A stretch of 64,000 nucleotides of DNA from Bacillota bacterium (GTDB lineage: Bacteria > Bacillota > UBA4882 > UBA8346). Shown here piece by piece: positions 34,432 to 41,904 of this stretch. The stretch covers positions 11,721 to 75,720 of the forward strand of contig JAEZFP010000002.1 of the NCBI GenBank assembly GCA_023417475.1. Reading direction: 5' to 3'. The first letter of the stretch is position 1. Every line of letters starts with the position of its first letter. Both the position numbers and the translations under genes were made by a program. Below the pieces are notes generated by a model. That model was not told where the DNA came from. It searched no databases and saw only the letters and a list, made by a program, of their open reading frames with translations.

Positions 34432-34737
34432 TCATGGCAGCAAGCCTTTCGCCTGCGTATTTTGGAATGTTTCCAACGCTTGACTAATCGACGACCAGGA
34501 CCGCCGCACGAACAAGGTGTGAACGCCCCGGGCTTTGGCCGCGGCTTTCACTTCCAACGCCAAGCCGTGATTCAGGTAATCGGTCAAGACCAAAACCGCC
34601 TCGACCCCCTGCGGGATACCGCTTTTCAGTTCCCCTTTTTTCCGCCCGCTGACGTGTTGGATCAGTTGAAAGCCCTTCGTCTCCAACAATGCAGGAATCT
34701 TTCCCAAATGGTCACCGCCAAAAATTACAATTGACAT
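34432..34737 (-). CDS. DUF2325 domain protein
   Basis: This 101-residue protein starts MSIVIFGGDHLGKIPALLET and matches the DUF2325 family, small Rossmann-like proteins with GGDH and a later VLVLTDYLNH segment. The function is unknown. The ATG at 34737 with GGGGAG six bases before was preferred to the TTG at 34743. It lies between DUF3793 and the FeoB-associated protein, so a role in iron or redox physiology is suggested by context. Confidence 0.82.
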   Translation of the reverse strand: MSIVIFGGDHLGKIPALLETKGFQLIQHVSGRKKGELKSGIPQGVEAVLVLTDYLNHGLALEVKAAAKARGVHTLFVRRSWSSISQALETFQNTQAKGLLP

Positions 34738-34884
34738 GGCCAACTCCCCAATCTTGCGTTGCTATTGATCTCGCCGCAATGTCACGATGTTCTCTATTGC
34801 GGCCGATCATTCTTAATTCTGGACAGAATCGACTCTGCCCGGCTAAATTTGCAAAACGGAACTAAACCGGTTCACCCGCGGGTT

Positions 34885-35514
34885 CTATCCGCAACAGGGA
34901 CTGACCCGCTCCCGGAGATAAGCGGACGGTTGCGCGCCGGCCAGCATCTGCCGGACAAATCCCAACTTCGCTTCGTGATACTTGGCAAATAACGCCCGTT
35001 TCCGTTCCGGATCGTGATACACTTTCCAATAACCGTCGGCCAACGCCTGCTTGCCGCCATGCCGAATGAATCCGAGCACATCCGGGAGAGGGATCCCCAA
35101 AAAGAGGCCGATCTCATGCGGACAACCCGCCTGATAACGCTCCTTCAAATCGGCCAACGCCGTTTGGAGCGTCGGTTGCCTATGATATCCGCAAGACTCC
35201 AAAAACCAGCTGCTGGCCCGTTGTTGCAACACTTGTCGCAAGAGTCGCGGACTGTAAAACAAGACCACGACATGATTGGAAGACTCTTGCAGGGTAAAGT
35301 GACAAAAATCCTCCGATTGCGGAATGGCGTGTTGCTCTTCGCGCCACCGGCCGTACAACTCTCGACGCCGGTCATCGGCAAATGTCAATATCACGCCCGG
35401 CTTTTGCTGTTCCAGCACCGGCGCCGCCTGATACGCAATGGTATGAAGCAGATAATCCCGGTCGTTTAGCCCAAGCCACCCCTGCAGATAACGATGTTGC
35501 AGCTCAGTTTTCAT
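34885..35514 (-). CDS. DUF3793 family protein
   Basis: This 209-residue protein contains the family core CPHEIGLFLGIPLPDVLGFI and an upstream CGYHRQPTL segment with conserved Cys residues. DUF3793 proteins have no established biochemical role but often sit beside flavodoxin, Fur/DtxR and Feo genes in Clostridia. A DtxR-type operator is centred about 47 bp upstream, so this gene can be repressed separately from the Feo genes. The first codon is an ATG with GGGAGG nearby. Confidence 0.87.
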   Translation of the reverse strand: MKTELQHRYLQGWLGLNDRDYLLHTIAYQAAPVLEQQKPGVILTFADDRRRELYGRWREEQHAIPQSEDFCHFTLQESSNHVVVLFYSPRLLRQVLQQRASSWFLESCGYHRQPTLQTALADLKERYQAGCPHEIGLFLGIPLPDVLGFIRHGGKQALADGYWKVYHDPERKRALFAKYHEAKLGFVRQMLAGAQPSAYLRERVSPCCG

Positions 35515-35552
35515 GGTTCTCCCTCCCTAGCGCGGCAGCTGGATGTTTTATT

Positions 35553-35568
35553 GTTAGTCAAAACTAAC
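35553..35568. promoter_or_regulatory. DtxR-type operator 4
   Basis: GTTAGTCAAAACTAAC, a perfect match to GTTAGT-N4-ACTAAC, in the 76-bp gap between fur and DUF3793, 39 bp before the DUF3793 start. Confidence 0.75.
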
Positions 35569-35590
35569 TTTTTTATGATAAAAAATTAAA

Positions 35591-36025
35591 TTAATGCTCG
35601 GTTTGGCATTGCGAACATAACCCGTATAATTTCACCTGCTCCACCCGGAATTGGGATTGATGCGGCAGTGGCTGGAAGCGGCAAGTTTGCTCCGGCTCCA
35701 AACGAACCCGGCCGCATTGCCGGCAGATGAGCCGGACCGGTTGGACGGGCGCCCCGGTTTCCCAGCGAAAACGGGTTCCTTTGCCGTCGTGGCAATCGGT
35801 TGTCAACAATCGCAACCGTTCAAACAGCGCCAACGTCCGATAGACGGTCGCTTGACCGACCTCCGGAACTTTCGCTTTTACCAGCCGGAAAATCTCGTCG
35901 CTGCGCAGATAGCGGTCTTGATTTTGAATTAAAACCGCCAACACCGCTTGCCGCTGCGCTGTGAAACGGCAACCGCTCTCTTCCAACCGGGTCACCACCG
36001 CCCGCATTTCGTTCTTCGCCAACAC
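35591..36025 (-). CDS. fur: Fur-family regulator lacking the regulatory His cluster (GTG start)
   Basis: This 144-residue protein starts at GTG 36025, placed because CCGGAGG lies 9 bases upstream; the longer TTG frame adds a Cys/Arg-rich extension unlike the family. It has the Fur winged helix (RFTAQRQAVLAVL, VGQATVYRTLALFERLRLL) and both structural zinc CxxC pairs (Cys101/104 and Cys137/140). However, the HHHxH-type stretch that normally precedes the first CxxC reads QPVRLIC here, so the regulatory metal ligands are missing. It may have lost metal sensing or sense something else. Lies between feoB and DUF3793. Confidence 0.88.
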   Translation of the reverse strand: MLAKNEMRAVVTRLEESGCRFTAQRQAVLAVLIQNQDRYLRSDEIFRLVKAKVPEVGQATVYRTLALFERLRLLTTDCHDGKGTRFRWETGAPVQPVRLICRQCGRVRLEPEQTCRFQPLPHQSQFRVEQVKLYGLCSQCQTEH

Positions 36026-36119
36026 AACCAAAGTCCTCCGGGGTTTATTCGGTATGATACGGATCCGGTCGCAACCGGACCCGCATCGCTTATCATTCAA
36101 TATCCGGGGTCGCCGGCAA

Positions 36120-38438
36120 TCAGGCGCTGAGCGTCTGCGACGGATTATCCTTGGTCAAGTTGGTTTTACGACCCAGCCACCAGAAGACCCCGATCATCGC
36201 TACCAGTAATAGCACCGACACGGTAATCCACAAGGGCTGATGTCCCAACGTCACCTGATAGAATAAGGTCGCCACAACCCAGGCCAAAAGCGTCAGATAA
36301 GTTAACGCCAAGGTTCCGTACCCCTTGCCCATTTCTCGCAACACCGCGCCCAACGCCGCGACGCACGGCATATAAATGAGCACCAGCAACAGATACGCGT
36401 ACGCCTGCAACGGTCCCTGGGTGAAATAACGTTTCATCGCCGTATAAACCTGCTGATCGGCGCCAACCTCCTGGGCGACGGCCGCTTGATCCGCACTGAC
36501 CACGCCCATGCCGAGTGGATCGCGTAAACCGTCCCAAACTCCGCTTAAGTTGTCCCCGATCGAGGCCACCGCTTCCTGAACGCCGGCTCCCAGATCGAAT
36601 TTAGATTCTTCGGCGCTTTCGGCCTGACTGGCGTGGTCAATCTGGCTGTACAGCGAATTCAAGGTGCCGACCACCGCCTCTTTGGCTAAAATTCCGGTGA
36701 AAACGCCCACTGCCGCCGGCCAGTTTTCTTTCTCCATGCCCATCGGTTCGAAGATCGGCGTGATCGACTTGCCGATCTGGGCCAAAACCGAATTAGGCGA
36801 GTCTTCGTTGCCAAAGGTGCCGTCGGTGCCGAACGAATTGAGAAACGCCAACAAAGCGACGACAATAATAATGATCTTCGTCCGAAACATGAAGACGCTC
36901 AAGCGACTCCAGGTATAGGCGAGAATGTTTTTGAAACGCGGCAAATGGTACGGCGGAAGCTCCATCACGAAATGAGACGCCTCGCCCTTAAAAAGCGTAT
37001 TTTTCAGGATCAGACCTGTGAAGATCGCCAAGACGATTCCCACCAGATACAGGGAGAAGACCATATTCGAAGCGCCCGCTCCGAAGAACGCCGCGCCAAA
37101 CAAGGCATAGACCGGAAGCCGGGCGCCGCAGGACATCAACGGGATCATAAAGATCGTTAAATACCGGTCGCGTTTATTTTCCAAAGTCCGGGTGGCCATA
37201 ATCGCCGGCACGCCGCAACCAAAACCGACCAGCATCGGCACGAAGGATTTTCCCGGTAAGCCGATCCAGCGTAAAAAGCGGTCCATGACAAACGCCGCCC
37301 GGGCCATATAACCCGAGTCCTCCAAGATCGACAAGACCAAAAACATCATAAAGATCACGGGGATAAACGTCGCCAACGTCTGCACCCCGGCTCCGATCCC
37401 GCCGGCCAAGATCGACACCAGCCACTCCGGCGCGCCGATAGCGCTCAACGCCTGACCGAACCCATCGACAAAGATCGTTCCGAATAAAATATCAAAAAAG
37501 TCGATAAACGCGCCGCCGACATTCATGGTCAGCCAAAACATCAAATACATAATTCCTAAAAAGATCGGTATGCCTAACAAACGGTGCATCACAAAATGAT
37601 CGACCCGGTCGCCGATGGACTCCTTGACCACGCCCCGGCCGATCACGTTCTCAGTCAACTGATAGATCAACTGATAGCGCGCTTCAGCCAGGATTACGTC
37701 GGCATTATCATTCAACTCCGCTTCAATCCCGGTAACAATTTTGCGGATGGCCGCTTCGGTCAGCGCGCCGGAGGATGTGACCCGTCCGGTGACCCAGGTG
37801 TCTTGTTCCAACAGTTTTAATGCCGTCCAACGGGCATTGGCGCCCAGTTCCCTACCGACCGGCTCCAACTGCGGCAACCACTGCGCGATCGCCTGCTCCA
37901 CCGGTTCCGGAAATCGCACCCGGGCCGTCGGCGCCATCCGCCGCTGCCAAGCTTGGGCGATCGCCTCTTTCAACCGTTCCAAATCTTTTTTCTGGGTGGC
38001 GCTGATATCCACCACCGGACAGCCCAACCGTTGCTCCAACTTTTGCCGGTTGATGGTGATCCCTTTTCCCGCCGCCAGATCCATCATGTTCAGAACCGCC
38101 AAGACCGGCACGCCCATCTCAATCAGTTGGGTGGTGAGATAAAGGTTCCGTTCCAGGTTGGTGGCATCCAAAATATTGATGACCAAACCAGGCTCGCCGC
38201 TGAGGATATAATCCCGTGAAACCCGTTCGTCTTCCGAATGGGCAGTTAATGAGTAAATTCCGGGCAGGTCAACCAGGGTTACCTTCTGTCCCGCGAGGGT
38301 CAGTAAGCCTTCTTTCCGTTCCACGGTGACGCCGGGCCAGTTCCCCACCCGCTGGTTGCTGCCGGTTAAACCGTTAAATAAGGTGGTCTTCCCGGAGTTG
38401 GGATTGCCGACCACCGCAATTGTCTTAACTTCTGCCAT
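36120..38438 (-). CDS. feoB: Ferrous iron transporter FeoB
   Basis: This 772-residue protein has an N-terminal G-domain with P-loop GNPNSGKTT (residues 11-19), DLPGIYSL G3 region and NMMD G4 region, a helical GDI domain, and about 8-10 membrane helices with two Gate motifs (PMLVGFGCGVPAIMATRTL, VGVFTGILAKEAVVGTL). FeoB moves Fe2+ inward under low-oxygen conditions. Its ATG overlaps the feoA stop (TGATG), showing translational coupling. No Cys-rich tail; the separate 34150 protein may supply that function. Confidence 0.97.
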   Translation of the reverse strand: MAEVKTIAVVGNPNSGKTTLFNGLTGSNQRVGNWPGVTVERKEGLLTLAGQKVTLVDLPGIYSLTAHSEDERVSRDYILSGEPGLVINILDATNLERNLYLTTQLIEMGVPVLAVLNMMDLAAGKGITINRQKLEQRLGCPVVDISATQKKDLERLKEAIAQAWQRRMAPTARVRFPEPVEQAIAQWLPQLEPVGRELGANARWTALKLLEQDTWVTGRVTSSGALTEAAIRKIVTGIEAELNDNADVILAEARYQLIYQLTENVIGRGVVKESIGDRVDHFVMHRLLGIPIFLGIMYLMFWLTMNVGGAFIDFFDILFGTIFVDGFGQALSAIGAPEWLVSILAGGIGAGVQTLATFIPVIFMMFLVLSILEDSGYMARAAFVMDRFLRWIGLPGKSFVPMLVGFGCGVPAIMATRTLENKRDRYLTIFMIPLMSCGARLPVYALFGAAFFGAGASNMVFSLYLVGIVLAIFTGLILKNTLFKGEASHFVMELPPYHLPRFKNILAYTWSRLSVFMFRTKIIIIVVALLAFLNSFGTDGTFGNEDSPNSVLAQIGKSITPIFEPMGMEKENWPAAVGVFTGILAKEAVVGTLNSLYSQIDHASQAESAEESKFDLGAGVQEAVASIGDNLSGVWDGLRDPLGMGVVSADQAAVAQEVGADQQVYTAMKRYFTQGPLQAYAYLLLVLIYMPCVAALGAVLREMGKGYGTLALTYLTLLAWVVATLFYQVTLGHQPLWITVSVLLLVAMIGVFWWLGRKTNLTKDNPSQTLSA

Positions 38439-38674
38439 CAACTGTGCCTCCTTATCTGTAAAACATCGGCTTCCGCTTTACGCAGCGAGAGATGAAACCC
38501 GCGCACCGCCACTTCGACCGGGTCGCCCAGCGGCGCTACCTTGACCACCTGAACCGTTGTCCCTTTGGTCAGTCCCATCGCCAACAGTTTACTACGGTAG
38601 CTCGGGTCGTTCCCTTCGTATCCGGTGATCTCGCCGGTCTCCCCCGGTTTTAAATCCTTCAGTCTTTCCGCCAT
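38438..38674 (-). CDS. feoA: FeoA-type SH3-like protein
   Basis: This 78-residue protein starts at the second ATG (38674), which has AGAGAGG at proper spacing. It has the FeoA beta-barrel: LKDLKPGETGEITGY, then KLLAMGLTKGTTVQVV and VAVRGFHLSLRKAEADVL. FeoA assists FeoB, probably by binding its cytoplasmic face. The stop overlaps the feoB start, and the gene overlaps the upstream FeoA-like gene by 16 bp. Confidence 0.93.
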   Translation of the reverse strand: MAERLKDLKPGETGEITGYEGNDPSYRSKLLAMGLTKGTTVQVVKVAPLGDPVEVAVRGFHLSLRKAEADVLQIRRHS

Positions 38675-39015
38675 GAAAACCATCCTCTCTTTGCTTGCGA
38701 CTCCGGATTGGGCTGCACGTAAATCTTGCCGATGGTCCCCCAGTCGACCATCACCCGGTTCTGATCAAGCTGCAAAATATAGGGGTGGCCTTTTTCACCC
38801 CGCGCCACTTTGATCTGCATGCCGGGAATCAGCCCCAATGCCAACATTTGACTCCGGAACTCTTCTCCGCCGTCAAAACGTCGCACAATCCCGGAGCTTC
38901 CGGTCTGTAAATTCGCCACCGAAACCACGGCGGATGATTGCGGCGCCGTTCCCTCGGCGCTGGCTGCGAAGGATAAACCCACCGGCTTTTTAGTATCGCA
39001 AACCGCTCCCATCAT
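38659..39015 (-). CDS. Second FeoA-domain protein
   Basis: This 118-residue protein has an N-terminal extension of about 35 residues (Ala/Ser-rich) and then a FeoA domain (LQTGSSGIVRRFDGG, QMLALGLIPGMQIKVA, YILQLDQNRVMVD) with a basic Trp-rich tail. Tandem FeoA proteins are frequent in Clostridia-type Feo operons. It is the first gene behind the two DtxR-type operators at 39034 and 39129 and overlaps the next feoA. Confidence 0.9.
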   Translation of the reverse strand: MMGAVCDTKKPVGLSFAASAEGTAPQSSAVVSVANLQTGSSGIVRRFDGGEEFRSQMLALGLIPGMQIKVARGEKGHPYILQLDQNRVMVDWGTIGKIYVQPNPESQAKRGWFSWRKD

Positions 39016-39033
39016 TGAAAACCCTCCCCATCA

Positions 39034-39049
39034 GTTAGTCTTAACTAAC
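39034..39049. promoter_or_regulatory. DtxR-type operator 5
   Basis: GTTAGTCTTAACTAAC, a perfect match to the consensus palindrome, 19 bp before the first FeoA-type gene. Confidence 0.78.
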
Positions 39050-39128
39050 ATCAAATTAAAAAAACAACCTTTAAAAACGCGGATACCCCGGTATATTCTT
39101 TTTAAAATCAACGCCTAACGCAACAACT

Positions 39129-39144
39129 GTAAGTCTTAACTAAC
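39129..39144. promoter_or_regulatory. DtxR-type operator 6
   Basis: GTAAGTCTTAACTAAC, one mismatch in the left arm. It lies between dtxR and the feo genes, 95 bp upstream of operator 5, probably near the feo promoter. Confidence 0.65.
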
Positions 39145-39185
39145 ATTTAATCAAAAATAAAACCCATTGCATCCTTCGACTTTTT

Positions 39186-39578
39186 TTAACGGGATTGAAT
39201 TAATCCCGAAAGATAGTCGACCAACTTATCCATCGTTATCGGGCTGATGTAATGTTCGACACTACATGCGTCTTGCTCCGCCGTCTGGTGGTCAACCCCC
39301 AAGATTTCGCTGAAAAAATGCTTCAGAACCTCGTGACGGCGTTGAATCTTCCGGGCTTGCACCTTGCCTTGTTCAGTCAGTTGCATCGGTCCGTAGCGTT
39401 CGTGGCTGAGAAGATTCAAATCGACCAGTTTGGAGACGGCTTGGTTGACGCTGGATTTGGCGACGCCGAGCTTTTCCGCCAAATCAGTGACGCGAATGGA
39501 TTCGTTTTCTTGGCTCAGATCCAATATGACTTCCAAATAATCCTCCAATGACGGAGAGATGGAAGTGGTTTCCGACAC
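39186..39578 (-). CDS. DtxR-family metal-dependent repressor
   Basis: This 130-residue protein has the N-terminal winged helix (TDLAEKLGVAKSSVNQAVSK) and dimerisation domain but no C-terminal SH3-like domain, like MntR. Candidate metal ligands are Asp13, Glu16, His82, Cys105, Glu108 and His109. Cys-x2-Glu-His is the DtxR/IdeR iron-site pattern (MntR has Glu in place of Cys), while Asp13 is MntR-like. The genomic context argues for Fe2+. A consensus operator lies 26 bp upstream, so it is probably autorepressed and controls the feo, DUF3793 and barrel genes. Confidence 0.92.
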   Translation of the reverse strand: MSETTSISPSLEDYLEVILDLSQENESIRVTDLAEKLGVAKSSVNQAVSKLVDLNLLSHERYGPMQLTEQGKVQARKIQRRHEVLKHFFSEILGVDHQTAEQDACSVEHYISPITMDKLVDYLSGLIQSR

Positions 39579-39603
39579 ATCATCACTTCGCTTTATAGTG
39601 AAT

Positions 39604-39619
39604 GTTAGTATGGACTAAC
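39604..39619. promoter_or_regulatory. DtxR-type operator 7 (autoregulatory)
   Basis: GTTAGTATGGACTAAC, a perfect match to GTTAGT-N4-ACTAAC, immediately upstream of the dtxR-family gene. Confidence 0.75.
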
Positions 39620-39676
39620 TACTGTAAATTAAATGTACTCCATCCCCAAAAGTTTGTCAAGCGTTCATTCGCGATC

Positions 39677-39717
39677 TTGACAGTTTTTCTTTAAAGTGAT
39701 ATATAATTGATTATATA
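39677..39717 (+). promoter_or_regulatory. padR promoter with overlapping dyad
   Basis: TTGACA (39677-39682) is followed after 17 bp by TATATA (39700). A perfect dyad TATATAAT-TG-ATTATATA (39700-39717) covers the -10 region. PadR repressors bind AT-rich dyads in their own promoters, so this is a probable autoregulatory operator. Confidence 0.6.
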
Positions 39718-39765
39718 TATATGATGTTATCCAAAAAGTTTTAAACCGTCGCGGAGGCAATTTTC

Positions 39766-40344
39766 ATGTCGTTAAAACATGCGTTATTGGGTTTTTTAAA
39801 TTATCAGAGCATGACCGGATACACCCTCAAACAGTGTTTCGACCAGTCGGTGCAACATTTTTGGAACGCCAGTCTCAGCCAGATCTATCCGACGCTGAAC
39901 CAAATGAAAGAGGAAGGTCTGCTGACCATGGAAATTAAGTATCAGGACGCCTCTCCCAACGCCAAAATCTATCAGATCACCCCCGCCGGCCGGAGCGAGC
40001 TTCAACGGTGGCTGGCGGAGCCGACCGAAGCGCAACCCAACCGCAGCGCGTTTTTGGTCAAAATTTTTTTTAGCGCCAACATCGACCGCCAGGTGGTCCT
40101 GGCCCAACTCAAGGAACGTTTGGAACAGGCCAAAGCCAACTTGATCCGCTACCGTCAGTCCCAACAAGAGATCATCAACCGGCACGCGTCGGCCGACGAC
40201 TTTCCCCAGGATCGCCTCTTTTGGAGCCTAACGGCCGATTACGGCATTAAACATGAGGAAGCCAACATCGCCTGGTACCAAACGTCGATCAAAACGCTTG
40301 AGGCCTTGTCCGGCGCCGATCGAAAGGAGCATCGCGAACCATGA
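39766..40344 (+). CDS. PadR-family transcriptional regulator
   Basis: This 192-residue protein has the N-terminal PadR winged helix (LKHALLGFLNYQSMTGYTLK, SQIYPTLNQMKEEGLL) and the C-terminal Vir_act_alpha_C-type coiled coil for dimerisation. PadR proteins repress detoxification or transport genes and release DNA on binding small aromatic or drug-like ligands. The stop overlaps the next gene's ATG (ATGA), so it is cotranscribed with the flavoprotein and membrane protein that follow. Confidence 0.93.
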   Translation: MSLKHALLGFLNYQSMTGYTLKQCFDQSVQHFWNASLSQIYPTLNQMKEEGLLTMEIKYQDASPNAKIYQITPAGRSELQRWLAEPTEAQPNRSAFLVKIFFSANIDRQVVLAQLKERLEQAKANLIRYRQSQQEIINRHASADDFPQDRLFWSLTADYGIKHEEANIAWYQTSIKTLEALSGADRKEHREP

Positions 40345-41078
40345 ATGTCTTCGCCATCAACGGCAGTCCCAAGGGGCGCTCGGGCAACACCGACGCAATG
40401 CTCCAACCCTTGCTGCACGGCGCGGCCGCGACCGGCGCCGCCACTGAAACCGTGTACTTAAACGAAAAACAGATCCAGCATTGTCGCGGTTGTTTTCACT
40501 GTTGGACCAAAACGCCCGGTCAATGCGTCCACCGCGACGACATGGCGGAACTCCTCCCGAAACTGGTCGCCGCCGAGCTGGTGATTTACGCCACGCCGCT
40601 TTATTGCTATACCATGACCGGGTTAATGAAGGATTTTTTCGACCGCAGGTTGCCCCTGGCGACCCCCTTCATCGCCGAAGTCAACGGCCGGTTTTACCAT
40701 CCGCGCCGTTTCGAACCGGACCGGCCGCAACGGACCGTGCTCCTCTCCAATTGCGGTTTTCCCGGCCAATACAACTTCTCCGGTCTGATCGAAACCTTTC
40801 AGGTGATGACCCAACGTCAACTGAACGGGGTCATCTGCTGCGCCCAAGGGGGAATGCTCCGGGTTCCCGAAGCCGGCGCGTTGTTGTCTCCCTATTTTGC
40901 CGCTTTGGAACGGGCCGGACGGGAGTTGATCGAAACCGGCGCAATCGAACCGGCAACCCAGGTAATTCTCGACCGGCCGCTGCTCGATCCGCAATCATAC
41001 CAACAAATGGTCAACGAACACTGGCGTTCCACCGGAGCGCCATCGCCTCCCCCAACCGGAGGTAACCATGATTACTGA
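40341..41078 (+). CDS. NAD(P)H-dependent flavin oxidoreductase (flavodoxin-like fold)
   Basis: This 245-residue protein has an N-terminal flavodoxin-like domain: INGSPKGRSGNTDAML binds the FMN phosphate, and CRGCFHCW plus a later Cys (QCVHRDDM) resembles the Cys cluster of iron-sulfur flavoproteins. YATPLYCYTMTGLMKDFFDR is a conserved flavin-site segment. It probably reduces quinones, azo or nitro compounds or metals. Starts within the padR stop and overlaps the next gene by 11 bp, so the three genes form one operon probably sensing and handling a redox-active compound. Confidence 0.88.
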   Translation: MNVFAINGSPKGRSGNTDAMLQPLLHGAAATGAATETVYLNEKQIQHCRGCFHCWTKTPGQCVHRDDMAELLPKLVAAELVIYATPLYCYTMTGLMKDFFDRRLPLATPFIAEVNGRFYHPRRFEPDRPQRTVLLSNCGFPGQYNFSGLIETFQVMTQRQLNGVICCAQGGMLRVPEAGALLSPYFAALERAGRELIETGAIEPATQVILDRPLLDPQSYQQMVNEHWRSTGAPSPPPTGGNHDY

Positions 41079-41685
41079 CGCCAAACCGCAAGCGCCGTCC
41101 TGGCGAAAAATCCTTCTCAACCGCAATTTCATTCAGAGCGCGCTGATTCCGCTGGTGCTCTTCTATCTGTTCAAGTGGCAAAAACGCGAGCTGACGGGGA
41201 TCATTATCTCCGGTGTCTGGTGTGTCGGCGTGGTGGTTTACAACTTGATCCGCGCTAAAAAAGTCAACGCCTTGGCGATCTTGAGCGGGACCGTCTCCGC
41301 CATCGGACTGACCGGGACCATCATTGTGCGGAGCCCGAACTTTTATCTAATGGCCCCGGTGGTGACTGATTTTCTATTTGCTTTGGTCTTCATCGGCTCC
41401 GTCCGGACGCCCCGCCCGCTGATTCAAATCTTTGCCGAGGACGCGACGCCCTGGGCGTTTCCGGAGGCGTTGCGCCGCCAAGCCAAGTACCGGCAAGCCT
41501 GGGTCGTGGTCACCATCGCCTGGGGGATATTAAATATCACCCAGGGGACGTTGCGCGGCATTCTGCTGGCAACCACCCCGGTCGCCGCCTATTACACGAT
41601 CAGTACCGTCTACAACCAAATCTCCGCCCTCTTGATGATGGGTTTTTCCTACTTCTTTCCCAAGTGGTATTGGGAGCGTCATTAA
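41068..41685 (+). CDS. VC0807-type integral membrane protein
   Basis: This is a 205-residue protein with about five to six membrane helices and short basic loops, resembling the VC0807 family of unknown function. Key visible segments are LIPLVLFYLFKWQKRELTG and ILSGTVSAIGLTGTIIV. It has its own GGAGG before the ATG, inside the end of the flavoprotein gene. As part of the padR operon it could be an efflux or protective membrane protein; this is inference. Confidence 0.8.
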   Translation: MITDAKPQAPSWRKILLNRNFIQSALIPLVLFYLFKWQKRELTGIIISGVWCVGVVVYNLIRAKKVNALAILSGTVSAIGLTGTIIVRSPNFYLMAPVVTDFLFALVFIGSVRTPRPLIQIFAEDATPWAFPEALRRQAKYRQAWVVVTIAWGILNITQGTLRGILLATTPVAAYYTISTVYNQISALLMMGFSYFFPKWYWERH

Positions 41686-41702
41686 CCCTCGCCAAAAACA
41701 CC

Positions 41703-41735
41703 GGGCCGACCGCAACGTCGGTCCGTTTTATTTTT
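41703..41735 (+). terminator. Terminator of the padR operon
   Basis: GGCCGAC pairs with GTCGGTC around CGCAAC and is followed by CGTTTTATTTTT. Confidence 0.75.
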
Positions 41736-41904
41736 GCAAAAAAAATGCGCGCTTGATGTAGCGTAAAGTGATACAATGGGGGTGGATTGCCCGAATGACG
41801 ACGGGTCGGCAGGGACGCGGAACGGACAAGCAGTTCCGGTCGCCCCTGTCAACCGTTATGATCAAAGGTTTTTTTAAAACAGACGGATTAAAGGAAGGAT
41901 TATC

